DNA from: Inonotus obliquus
Taxonomy: Eukaryota; Basidiomycota; Agaricomycetes; Hymenochaetales; Hymenochaetaceae
Assembly: GCA_032164295.1 (NCBI GenBank)
Contig: JAJHTX010000003.1
Location: 3,224,001 to 3,288,000 of the forward strand
DNA: 64,000 bases
Reading direction: 5' to 3'
Under the pieces are notes generated by a model. The model was not told the origin of the DNA, did no database searches, and saw only the letters and a list, made by a program, of their open reading frames with translations. The translations under genes were made by a program, and so were the position numbers. Each line of letters begins with the position of its first letter. Position 1 is the first letter of the stretch. Positions 54,009 to 64,000 of this stretch are shown here, piece after piece.

Positions 54009-57000
54009 ATGGGTCATTTAATCACCGTTGCAACGTAAGATCTAGCTACGCTCTATGTCCATGTCCTACTTAACTTTCGCAGATGGTGAGCTGGACCTAA
54101 TCGACTGACAAGCACATCTAAACCTTGGAATGTATAAAGTGCTTTGAACCAATGGGCTCTCGATTTTGAGGTAAGATGCCACCGCGCTAATTATAATTAC
54201 TGCTAACTCCTTCTGCTAAAGGGGAATTATGATAGGATACTAGAGAGCATACGTATCGCCAAGGGGCGTGGTGCAACTCTCAGAGTAGGTCCCGAACTGG
54301 AGATACCGTAAGCCGTCGGCCCGTTGAATCTTTGGAAAACTGATAAGTCCTTCACACAGTGGATATGGCTGTCTCGACCATTTTCTAGAAGGTAAGCTTC
54401 ATTTGTGACTTTGGCGCAGAGTCTTAAACTTTCCAGGCGACACTATCCTTCATTCATGGGAGATACTCGCAAAGCTACTTCAGTCTGAGGAAGTGACAGA
54501 CATTCTTTGTGATGTAGGAATGTACGGATGTCCCTTTGTCTCTGGAGCGCGTTGTCGAAAATGATCGAAATGGAAAGCTAGGCCGGTGACGCACAAGAAC
54601 GTCATTTATAATTGCCGGGTTATCATCTATAACCACAAGATTCTATTGATTCGTCCAAAGATGTGGTTAGCAAATGACGGAAACTATCGCGAGCTAAGAT
54701 TCTTCACACCTTGGGCAAAGTATCGGCAAGTGGAAGATCATTACTTGCCTCGGATGATTCAAGACGTGACCAAACAAGTCAGCGATTTGCCTAAGAGGTG
54801 TGAGCTATGCTGATTGCTTGCTTGCATAGATTAAAGTGCCATTCGGAGATGCTGTTGTTAGCACTGCTGATACATGCATCGGTGTCGAGTTATGTGAAGA
54901 GCTCTTTACACCCTCAAGGTAGTTAGCTCAGGTCGCTGTATGTTCTTCGCCTTCTGATTTCTTGCGTTCCGAAGCCCTCATATACTAATGGGCCTTGACG
55001 GCGTCGAAATCTTCACAAACTCCAGCGGAAGTCACCACGAGCTGCGGAAGCTCTTCAGACGCGTAGAGTTGATCAAGGAAGCGACTTTAAAGGTCAGGAT
55101 ACTCCTTTATCCATCAACTGATGTCGTTGATCTGCACCAACTTTAGCTCGGAGGCATATATCTGTATGCGAACCAACAAGGGTGCGACGGCGACCGTCTC
55201 TACTATGACGGTTGTGCCATGATCGCTGCGAATGGTCGCATCGTTGCACAAGGGTCCCAGTTTTCTCTGAATGATGTCGAAGTTATTTCGGCAACGCTGG
55301 ACCTGGAAGATGTGCGTGCGCATAGAGCAAAGGCAAGTCGGAGTATGCAAGCTGCAGGAGCAGAACGCTATCATCGCGTCGAGGTGCCATTTGCACTTTC
55401 TGACCCCCAAGACATGGGTATCCTCGACGTTGAGAGTATGAAGAACTTCGAGGTCCGTTACCACAGGCCAGAAGAAGAGATCGCGTTGGTGACAGTTACA
55501 TTTCGCGACAACACCAACGCTGACTTCTCCATTCAATCTCTATTAGACTTGGTCCAGCATGCTGGCTTTGGGATTATCTCCGTAGGTCGCGGACACAAGG
55601 ATATTTTGTCCCTCTCAGTGGTGGCATTGACAGCTGCGCAACTGCTGTCATAGTTTTCTCCATGTGCAGACTTGTGTCAGACGCTGCCACCCGCGGAGGA
55701 ACGTACCTTCTCTTGGCCATTTCACTTTGTTATTAATACTAAAATCACTCTTCTGTAGATGCTCAAGTGATATCTGACGCGCGCCGCATCGCCGGGGAGC
55801 CCGACAACTCCTCCTATGTACCAGTCGACCCGCGCGAATTCTGTTATCGCATCTTCCATACTTGTTTCATGGGCACCGAGAATTCCAGCGCGGAAACACG
55901 CCAGCGCGCCAAAGATCTTAGCAATGCCATTGGAGGCTACCACATAGACCTTAATATGGACACTGTGGTCACTGCCGTGCGCACTCTCTTCGGTTACGTA
56001 ACAGGGGTCACCCCGAAATTCAAGGTCCATGGAGGAAGCGATGCGGAAAACCTTGCACTGCAAAATATCCAAGTATGCCTCAATTTAAAATATCGGATTA
56101 ATCCCCTACTTTATAATTCATAGGTCTTGTCCCACTTTGCTCTTGACAGGCTCGTATTCGAATGGTTCTTGCATACTTGTTTGCGCAGCTTATGCCTTTC
56201 GTCCGGGGGCGCTCCGGCGGGCTGCTCGTTCTTGGAAGTGCTAACGTCGATGAAAGGTGGGCTTATCTCGTTTACGTTTAGAGCATTCATCGGAATTCAC
56301 CGTGATTTCATTCTTCGTTTTCTACAGCTTGCGAGGCTATTTGACCAAATACGACTGTTCTTCCGGTGCGTTCCCTGCGAAGATACAAACATGAGTTTAT
56401 CAAACTTACTTTCTGCAACGTTCCGAAACGTTGTTCCCAGCCGATATTAACCCCATCGGCGGAATCAGTAAGACAGACTTAAAGAAGTTCATTGCATACG
56501 CGAGCGATGCATTTGAGCTTCCGATCCTGACCAAGTACGCGAGTTACTCTGAAGAGTCCTGAAGTCCGTTTGCTTCTCCAAGACTCACGGTCCTTCTTCT
56601 TCCTGTGTAGTTTCTTGGATGCGGTCCCTACAGCTGAGCTGGAACCAATAACTGAAAACTATGTGCAATCAGACGAGGTGATGCCACTTGTCGCTGTACA
56701 AGTCGAACAAAACACTCACGGGATCTATATCGGTTAGGCTGACATGGGAATGACATACGAAGAACTGTCGGTATTTGGGCGTCTCAGGAAGGTAGAGAAA
56801 TGCGGGCCTTATGGCATGTTTACGAAGCTCGTTCACGAATGGGGTTCCAAGCTCTCTCCACTGCAAGTGAGGCATCTCACTTCTATCTCTCCTGTCACAT
56901 CACATTCACAAAAAACAATACTCTCATGACCCAATCCCGACGGACACCGATCACCCGGTCTTTTTCCCAAGATTGCGGATAAAGTGAAGCTTTTCTTCTT

Positions 57001-57339
57001 CGAATACGCACGTAACCGGCACAAGATGACCACTCTCACTCCGGCCTACCATGCCGTAAGTCTCTTCTCACGCCTGCCCTCGGCAGCAGAAGACTCATTT
57101 AGATTGGGTCTGATTCTCTAAATAGGAATCGTACAGTCCGGACGATAACAGTACGTCTGATAACCGAGGCCAAAGAATCCTCGAAACCACCTTTCTGACG
57201 TCTATTTCCCCCAGGATTCGATCTGCGTCCGTTCCTTTACCCTTCTAGATTTCCGTTCCAATTCAAGAAGATCGACGCATTGGCTAGCAAATTGCCAGAT
57301 CGCTCCCAGTTGAACAAAGACAAAGACAAAACGGATTAA
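54009..57339 (+). CDS. QNS1: glutamine-dependent NAD+ synthetase
   Basis: Plus-strand gene with many short introns. It makes NAD+ from deamido-NAD+, ATP and glutamine. N-terminal nitrilase-type glutaminase domain: [32 protein letters not shown] with the catalytic Glu, [13 protein letters not shown] with the Lys, and [11 protein letters not shown] with the catalytic Cys. The synthetase domain follows: [19 protein letters not shown] (across an intron with a GTTGGT donor), then the ATP-pyrophosphatase P-loop [32 protein letters not shown], the motif [27 protein letters not shown], and the C-terminal [15 protein letters not shown]. All expected catalytic blocks are present. Cytosolic or nuclear enzyme, last step of NAD+ biosynthesis. 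The stop is 185 bp from the end of the converging SEC6 gene. Confidence 0.93.
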
Positions 57340-57524
57340 ATGATGTAGCAAGAGAAGTGAAGCTTCCATTATACGAACTATATATATAAATACAATGTTG
57401 TGTACTTGATACAGTTGAATTGTAGCCGGCTTTGAAATATATTCGCAAGCCGTCAGTAAGTCCGCATTGCGGAACGCAAAATCGAAGGACAGCGAGCAAT
57501 GGAAGCTATGTATCATCAGAGGCC

Positions 57525-59918
57525 CTATGTTGCTGCCGCAGTGCGCAATAATCGTGCAAAAGTACCCTGAATGGCGATCTTCTTCATGATAGTTGGTTCT
57601 GGTGCTGTGTACAAGAAGTAAAATATAGGCAATAGAAGATCCGGGTGGAACGAATGACTTACGATCCGTCAATCCCTCTTCTTTCACTTTACGTTTCACA
57701 CTCTCCATGACCTCGTTCACCGCCGTGCGATCCAGATCGTCGCGCGCCTTCATCAGGCCTTCCACGAAAGGAATGTTGGGCCCGTGTTTCTTGGCAAATT
57801 CCCAGAACGACAGGAATACAAGGCTCTTCGACGCCTCGAGGAGTGCTAATACGAGTTCCACGACCTCGAAGTAGGATTCCAATTCCTTAGCCGGTTTCAA
57901 TGTACTGAAAAATTGGAACGCGAGGCTGACATCTTCACGGATGCGGTCCGTTGCTGCGGGCATGCGAAGTTTCGGTGCATTTGCGAGGGCAGTCAGATAG
58001 GAGACTAGGAAGGCGTCGAGAAGGTCCTCGACGAGAAGCTCCAGTATAGAGGGGTTGAGGTAAGATTGGTAGTCCGCCATGTAGTCTCGCATTGTCTCGA
58101 TTACCTGTCCCATGATCCCATCGTACCACGTCGGTTGGAACAACTGCTTCACTGCCGGCTTGAGATCGTTGAATATGATATCGATAAGTGTTTGCGTGCA
58201 CTTCTTCGCGACGTCCAAGTAGCCGTCGATGGCATCGTTTAGCCGCTCCGCAATAACAACCTTGTACTTTTCCGATACGAGTGGTTCTAGACGAGCGGAG
58301 AGAGCTTCCGCGTAGTCGGCGCACTTTATCTGATCGTTCGCAAGAGCGATGCAATACTCGCCAAGTCCGCCGGCGGCCTCCTCGGGCTTCTCTGTTTGCT
58401 TCTTGAATTCGGCTTCGACTAGTCTCACCCACTGCTCCTGAGTACCTCTCATGGCCCGAGCACTTTCGGTGACAACACGCGCAAGAATAGAACCTTGTCC
58501 GCTATCCATTGCTAGATCGACCTGTTGATTCACCATTTGGAAGAGAATGACTGCGCCTTGAGTGCCGTAGAGTCCCTCACCATCAACCTCCGGGGGTTCA
58601 TTACGCGCGATGAACTGCTTCCTTTCCGTCGTCATCAAGTTCTCAACCCACTCGTCTAGCTTGCTGATGATCGTCTGCAGGTAATCCTCGATAAGGCTTT
58701 GCTCGTTCCCTCCCAGCAATGGCGGTTCGAGCCATTCCGGGGGCACGCCCAACTCCTTCATATTCTTCCTATGCTCCTTGATCCATGCATGCATGGCAAG
58801 GAGCACTGGCGGGTCAGGTTTAGACGCAACAATCTTCTTCAGAGTCTGGTCGAGTGTTTTATGGTACTCCCGAACGTAAAGGGAATGGATGTCCCAACTC
58901 TGGGGGAAACAGGGAACGACATCATTCTCAATCCGGACCAGGTCCTTGTACATCCAGTCGTTGAGATGCTCAATAAACGCAGTAGGATCATCCTCATCGG
59001 CCATGTACGCCTCCTCGAACGAAGCTTTTATGGAGTCGGAGATGTTTTTGGTTAGTTTTGAGCGGTAATGCTTGATAACACGGGCGTTGGCCTGAAGAGA
59101 CTTGAATTTCGATGCAGCGTCCATCTTCGCTGCCTTCTTGACAAGACGAATGGCTATCGCCTGCAAGAGACTGGCGTTACCGACAATGACTGAGCGTGTT
59201 CTAAACAACATACCTTTTCGTCTTCCTTGCCTTCGATTTCTGCGATTTTCACCAACTTGACCACCACGTCGGGATGACCGGCCCTGACGATAGGCAAGAT
59301 GTTCCTACTTAAAGCCGCAAAGTGTTCCTCAAAGTCCTCGACAAATTTATTGAGACGCTCGAACCAGCGAGCGAGAGTAGCACGGGAGTCGGCGGTGGCC
59401 TTCTTGGCTTGATGCAACGTTTGGTTCCTAAAGTTCTCCAGCTGGTAGAGGTGGAAATGAAGAACAAGTAGGTTACGAGCGGGTCCTGTTAGGTCCCTTC
59501 TGTCTGAATAGAGCATTTCCTCCAGCATGTCAAGTTTGTTATACATATCCGTAAGGTTATTCACCATCTCCTCGACCTGCTCGAAATTGCGATGAGCTGT
59601 GGAAACGCGCGCTATCTGGTCGAATGTCGATATGACATTCGCTGGATTTCGACAAGCACCATCGATCGTGGCCATCTCGTCTTTGATCGCCTGAACATTC
59701 GTCCGCGTTCCAAGTAGCTTGCGCAAGCCATCTCGGGTGGCCTCTAGCTGCTCTTTGACGCCAGTCTTGAGCCTAGCATCGATTGAGGCTTTTTCCTTTT
59801 CCAACTTCTTACGAAACGCGGCGACTTTCATGAGATCGTCTGGGGACTGAAGGTATTCCCCAATGGCCTGAGCTGCCGAGGGTACTTGAATCGACATCTT
59901 CGAGGCTGTGCCCGCCAA
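57525..59918 (-). CDS. SEC6: exocyst complex subunit Sec6
   Basis: Three exons: the first from 59918 to the intron at about 59211-59160 (EGKEDEK), a long second exon, and a short last one (about 57605-57525) ending IQGTFARLLRTAAAT. About 750 residues. The N-terminal coiled coil (MSIQVPSAAQAIGEYLQSPD) has the typical Sec6 segment LENFRNQTLHQAKKATADSR. It is followed by the conserved all-helical body (KFKSLQANARVIKHYRSKL, FPQSWDIHSLYVREYHKTLD, LFQPTWYDGIMGQVIETMRD, then AFLVSYLTALANAPKLRMPA). Sec6 is a core subunit of the exocyst, which tethers secretory vesicles to the plasma membrane at hyphal tips. The start may be the second Met (MSIQ). Its promoter is shared with the diverging ORC2 (222 bp apart). 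Confidence 0.92.
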
Positions 59919-60139
59919 TAGGCGGTGCGTCTACGTGTTGCACAACGACCTATAGAAAATCAGTGTTAATTGTTCTCGGACGTTCAATACCTCTGCGGCG
60001 CTTGTAATGTTACCATGATCACGTGGTCCGTGATTTCGACGTGCGGAATCGAATTTTATTGGTGCTCCGTCGTAGTTCGTGTTTCGCTCGTAGGCAAATC
60101 ACTGAAGACATCATAATCAGGCAGCTTTCGTGAAGCGCA

Positions 60140-61480
60140 ATGGAGGAGCACGAAGATGATCAGAGCTCAAACGCGTCCGCGAGCGAGATTGATTCTGGTT
60201 CTGAACAAGGGGACGCTGCCCGCGACGCGTCCGCTTGGGCACGCAACTTTGTTATCGACGATGCGTCGTCGAATCATTTCCCCAGCGTCTTTGATGCTTT
60301 CTTCACTCAATCAAATCGCTCGTCCAAGACGTCCTCAAACGTATTTTCTCAGCTCGTACCTCCCCTAACTCCCGAGGAAGCTCACGAGCGGCTTCGTACC
60401 TTCAGAAACCCTGCTCTCGATGAACGATTAGCCTCACTCTCTGAATCTCACACCGAGTACTTCCCCGCATATCTGGCGGAGCTCTCAGCTGGCTTCAATA
60501 TCCTATTCTATGGATTTGGCTCAAAGAGAAAGCTGCTGAACAAGTTCGCGCGCCTTTGTGCTAAGAAGGGACACGTAGTCATCGCGAATGCCTTCTTCCC
60601 TAATTTCACATTCAAAGACTTCCTTGCTTCAGCAGAAAACGTCATAAGCGCACCGGAACTCCCAAATGCTGGCTCTGGGCCCGAGGCGCAGTGCCGCCGC
60701 ATCTTGGAGAAATACGCCCGAAAGAGTCAATCCCGACATCTATTCCTGATTATCCACAACATTGAGGGACATGCTTTACGTTCAGAGCGAAGTAGAAACT
60801 GTCTCGCCACACTGGCAGCGCACCCCTCGATACATATCGTTGCTTCCGTTGACCATATCATGGCGCCATTACTGTGGTCAACAACCGAATCATTCGGACA
60901 GCCTCGCATCGGTCAAGCGAGCCACCATCAAAAGGATGGCCACACCGCATCCGGACAGGCTCTCCCATCCGGCGGATTCAACTGGTTATGGCACGATCTT
61001 ACAACTATGCAGCCCTACGACTTCGAGCTAGCTTACGCGGATCGGACATCTTACGCGGGAGCATCCGCCGGAGCTCGCGGACGCGGTGTCCAAGCGAATA
61101 TTGCCGGTATTGGCGCTGCCGGAGGTACTATCGCGGAAGGCGCAGCCAGGCACGTTCTCGCATCCGTTACAGCCAAAGCCAAACGACTCTTTGCACTCAT
61201 GTGTACGAAACAACAACTCGCAATGGACACTGTTGCGGCCGAGTCAGGCTCCAAGGGACAAGTTCAGCCTGGTCCGAATGTTGCGACGAGTTATGAGCTT
61301 CTCTTTGCTGCCGCCCGTGATGAGTTCATCGCGACAAATGATACGACAATGCAAGCCCTCTTGGGCGAGTTTCGCGATCATGGCCTTGTGGTTCAGTCGA
61401 CTGGTGTGGACAGCGGTACAGCTATGTGGATTCCCCTACCCAAGGATGCCCTAGGGCGTCTTATCAGTGAAATAACTTAA
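60140..61480 (+). CDS. ORC2: origin recognition complex subunit 2
   Basis: Single-exon gene, 446 residues. The N-terminus is short, acidic and Ser-rich. It is followed by the ORC2 domain: FPSVFDAFFTQSNRSSKTSS, LTPEEAHERLRTF, YFPAYLAELSAGFNILFYGF and GSKRKLLNKFA (the degenerate AAA+ segment where most AAA+ proteins have a Walker A), later HLFLIIHNIEGHAL and HIVASVDHIMAPLLW. The C-terminal winged-helix part (AALLGEFRDHGLVVQ-like, ending DALGRLISEIT) is present. Orc2 is a structural, non-ATPase subunit of the origin recognition complex that loads MCM helicases. Shorter than many fungal Orc2 proteins, mainly because of the brief N-terminal tail. An insertion with Gly/Ala repeats (YAGASAGARGRGVQANIAGI) lies before the winged helix. 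Confidence 0.92.
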   Translation: MEEHEDDQSSNASASEIDSGSEQGDAARDASAWARNFVIDDASSNHFPSVFDAFFTQSNRSSKTSSNVFSQLVPPLTPEEAHERLRTFRNPALDERLASLSESHTEYFPAYLAELSAGFNILFYGFGSKRKLLNKFARLCAKKGHVVIANAFFPNFTFKDFLASAENVISAPELPNAGSGPEAQCRRILEKYARKSQSRHLFLIIHNIEGHALRSERSRNCLATLAAHPSIHIVASVDHIMAPLLWSTTESFGQPRIGQASHHQKDGHTASGQALPSGGFNWLWHDLTTMQPYDFELAYADRTSYAGASAGARGRGVQANIAGIGAAGGTIAEGAARHVLASVTAKAKRLFALMCTKQQLAMDTVAAESGSKGQVQPGPNVATSYELLFAAARDEFIATNDTTMQALLGEFRDHGLVVQSTGVDSGTAMWIPLPKDALGRLISEIT

Positions 61481-61688
61481 TTTACCTCTTTTCCTTTTTC
61501 GTCTCAGGATCGCTACAATTCTAGTAAAACTCTTTATATTATTCTTGTCACATCGAGTCTTTTGTCACATCGCAATGCATACTAGTATTACATTTAGGAT
61601 CTGTTCACTTCGCTCATCAACTTTATAGTATAGCCCCTTTACGCCATACTCTACCGCAGGATGATGTCAACTCGCTCATATCAAAGTT
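61481..61688. other. convergent 3' flanks of ORC2 and the SAF1-like gene
   Basis: 208 bp between two stop codons, AT-rich, with TTATATTATTCTTG and TTATAGTATAG words that may serve for polyadenylation on either strand. Confidence 0.5.
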
Positions 61689-63939
61689 TCAACCACCACC
61701 CCTTCCTCTGAACGCCCCTCTTCCGGCATACCCTACTCTGAAAGGACGGTGTCCCCTGGGAAAGAACGGCATTAATGGTATCTGTCCGGGCACATGCTGA
61801 AGTGCAGGCTCTGTAACGAAATGGCCAGGCATCTGGCTCGTCGGGTCGTGCTTGTCCTCGGCTTCTCTTTCTTCTATGCCATCCTCCTGTGAGCCAAGAA
61901 AGCGTGTTTAGCAATAATGAAGCACCCTCAGAAGTTAACGGCGTCTAACCTCAGACTCCATATCGATCACCAGAGCGCCAGAGTGCCATCCTGCCGCAGT
62001 AGCGGCGAAGCAGAACATCTCACTCTTCTTCTTCAGTCCATGATCAAACCGTACTTCAGTCGGCACTTGTACTTCTGGCACCTGCCAACGGTTCCCTAAC
62101 CTTGCGCGGTCCAGATGATCCTGAGTGGCATAGCCTCCTGGTGCACCGACGGGAAGCTCCTCCGGATGCCCAAGACCGAGGGCCCCCATTTGGTAGGCTC
62201 CCCAAGAATACACTTTCCCGTCGGCAGTCAACGCCACATTATGGTAGTCCCCCAGACTAATCGAGATAATCGACTTGTACTGCAGTTCAGGAATGATTTC
62301 TGGATCACTCTCCACTGTGGTACCAGTGTCCCCCCGCAAGATAATCGAGTTATCTTCATGTGTGTACGCAACGAAGCGTCTAAAATGAGCTGTGATCTAT
62401 GAACGGATGAATAGCCGGTCCGACGGAAAGCATGTGTGAGAAAAGGCGAGGCAGAAGACGAAGGCAGAACATACGTGGGTGATTTGTACATCCTGCGGTG
62501 GAGCCAGAACGTCGGGTTTCCCGCCTTCTCTTCGCTCCCCTCCAGCAAAAGCGGGATGTGCCCGGACCTTCCCTGTCTCGCTGAACTTCGGAAGCTACGC
62601 GCCACAGGCATGCAAACATTAACGCGGTGAACCGTCTTTCGTGCAGAGAACTTGCTCACGTATTCCCATTGAGCCTGTTGGAAAGTTGTTTCGTTACTTA
62701 ATCCACCGAACTTGAGAACGTGGCCTCTGTTCGTCAACGCTACCAGGAAGCCATCCATGCCAGCGATCTTAACAATCTTTGTCTCTTCGTCTTGCTCATG
62801 CGTCAGGCGGGCATTCGAGAGTTCGGTCAGACTGGGGATTGCCGGCGCCTTCCGTGGATTGTGGTGCACATCCCATGTCACACAAGGAATTGTATTATCT
62901 CCTGTTGCAAGTGCACGTTTGTCCCCCTCCGCATCCATCTGACCCATCATCACCCCGAATTTCTGCTGCACATCGACACTGAATGGCCACCAAATATAAA
63001 CCTCGCCTGATGCAGTCAGCGCGGCGCAATATGACCAGCCACACTCAATTTGTACCGGAGTTGAATCGGGGGTGGAGCAGTCCAAAGCCGGTGCAACGAG
63101 ACGGAACGGCCTGCCCCACGAAATGAATGTCCAAATCTGGCCTTTGGCATCCAAAGCCATGGAGTGCTTGCGTCCGCAACTGGTTTGTGACCGGTCATTT
63201 GACGCAACAGTGGCCAGGCCACATGCTTGAACTCACCTCACTGTTCGAATGCTTTCGGGAAGCTCAAGGCGTAGAGGAATCTCTGACACCTTTTCTGGAA
63301 TTGAGAATCCATCACTCTGCAGGGCGAAGGCTTCTCCGTCCATAGTACCTTGTGTAGAAGAGATAAATGAGTACTTATGGAGTAAATAAGACCCAGCGGC
63401 TCACCCCAAACGTACACGCGCCCCCATGAGTCAAGAGCATGGAAAGACCTTTGTCGAAAATAGGAGTCAATCTAACAAACGAAGCACAGCTCTACTCACC
63501 ATCCTCCTGCAACAAGATCAACAATCGCAGAGTTTATGGGGAAGTTTACTTGTACAGGATACGGAACGCCATGTCGGAACATGATATTCTGAGATATTCG
63601 AGGAACTCCGAGTCTGCCATGGTCGGGGTGTCTGACATAATAATGAGATTAGTCCTTGACACAGACGATATGAGTCGGCATTTACCCCCAGACGAAGACC
63701 TTCGGATTCCTCAAACCTTTATAGATAAACTTCCATCCTTTGGTTCTCGACGTTCTGGAACTCGAGAAGTTGAAATCTTCCTTGCATCTCGACTTCCAAA
63801 GGGTCTCATCGTTGCACACGGTTGAATATAGATGATTTGTAGCACCGAGAGCAAGCAGGTCCCGCGGTGGAAGTATTAGGAGAAGATGGTCAAGAAGTAG
63901 CTCGACTGGCAGGTCCGACAGAGAAGTCATAGTTACCAA
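61689..63939 (-). CDS. F-box protein with RCC1-type repeats (SAF1-like)
   Basis: Multi-exon minus-strand gene. Exon 1 (from 63939) has the F-box MTSLSDLPVELLLDHLLLIL and then LGATNHLYSTVCNDETLWKS, ending KVFVWG. RCC1-like repeats follow across the next exons, each with a GxxH/Y...L...GxVYxWG pattern: GGWSFHALDSWGRVYVWG, SMALDAKGQIWTFISWG, CGWSYCAALTASGEVYIW, and SLGDYHNVALTADGKVYSWG followed by AYQMGALGLGH. The C-terminal exon has a Gly/Arg tail (RVGYAGRGAFRGRGGG), stop at 61689. This combination is that of yeast SAF1 (SCF-associated factor 1), which targets unprocessed adenine deaminase for degradation; whether the same target applies here is unknown. The Gly/Arg tail is not typical and may bind RNA. 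Confidence 0.85.
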
Positions 63940-64000
63940 GAACTGCCTCTCTCTTCGAAGAGGCTAAGTAAAGTGCAGTGAAGGTCTACGGCAGCTTGAA
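63940..64000. other. right edge of window, upstream flank of the SAF1-like gene
   Basis: 61 bp with no feature. Confidence 0.5.

Noticed and set aside
57935..58432. 165-codon minus frame
   Set aside because: Alternative frame of the long SEC6 exon.
1..64000. CRISPR array, bacterial operons or ribosome binding sites
   Set aside because: The window is fungal nuclear DNA with spliced genes; the only short-period arrays are micro- and minisatellites without unique spacers.

Overview
The window is nuclear DNA from a filamentous basidiomycete, most likely an agaricomycete (mushroom-forming class). Evidence: short introns (about 50-90 nt) with GTRNGT donors, genes packed on both strands, fungal orthologues (Qns1, Sec6, Orc2, SAF1, ZIP and AAAP transporters, an R3H-SUZ protein), several F-box genes, and fungal LTR and non-LTR retrotransposons. 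I cannot name the species.

Left part (1-26 kb), genic: two tandem F-box genes (minus), two tandem TMEM97/EXPERA-like membrane protein genes (plus), a ZIP zinc transporter, an MFS transporter, an R3H-SUZ RNA-binding protein and an AAAP amino-acid transporter (all minus). Two members of an unrecognised helical-protein family follow (loci A and B), then an unidentified gene and an Sds3/Dep1-like histone-deacetylase-complex gene.

Middle (26-46 kb), nested transposons. A 1.0-kb non-autonomous DNA transposon lies at 26168-27193. A 5'-truncated LINE spans 27589-45522, flanked by a 12-bp target duplication. It was hit twice: by a 13.0-kb chromodomain Ty3/gypsy element (27817-40864, 1464-bp LTRs, target duplication CGTCC), and by a solo LTR of another family (41136-42707, target duplication ACTGC). 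Removing both inserts rejoins the LINE reading frame exactly. The 13-kb element carries, besides gag and pol, a 541-codon ORF before gag, two small ORFs after pol, and an ORF that starts inside the element, crosses the polypurine tract and occupies over half of the 3' LTR. The solo LTR carries an ORF in the matching place. I consider this the most unusual content of the window.

Right part (46-64 kb): locus C of the helical family lies between two TA-flanked MITEs. Then come a disordered Ser-rich protein with a possible PP1-docking motif, a third F-box gene, and a compact housekeeping cluster: QNS1 (plus) converging on SEC6 (minus), SEC6 diverging from ORC2 (plus), and ORC2 converging on a SAF1-like F-box/RCC1 gene (minus).

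Exon boundaries were read by eye from splice signals, frame continuity and paralogue comparison. No alignment or database search was run.
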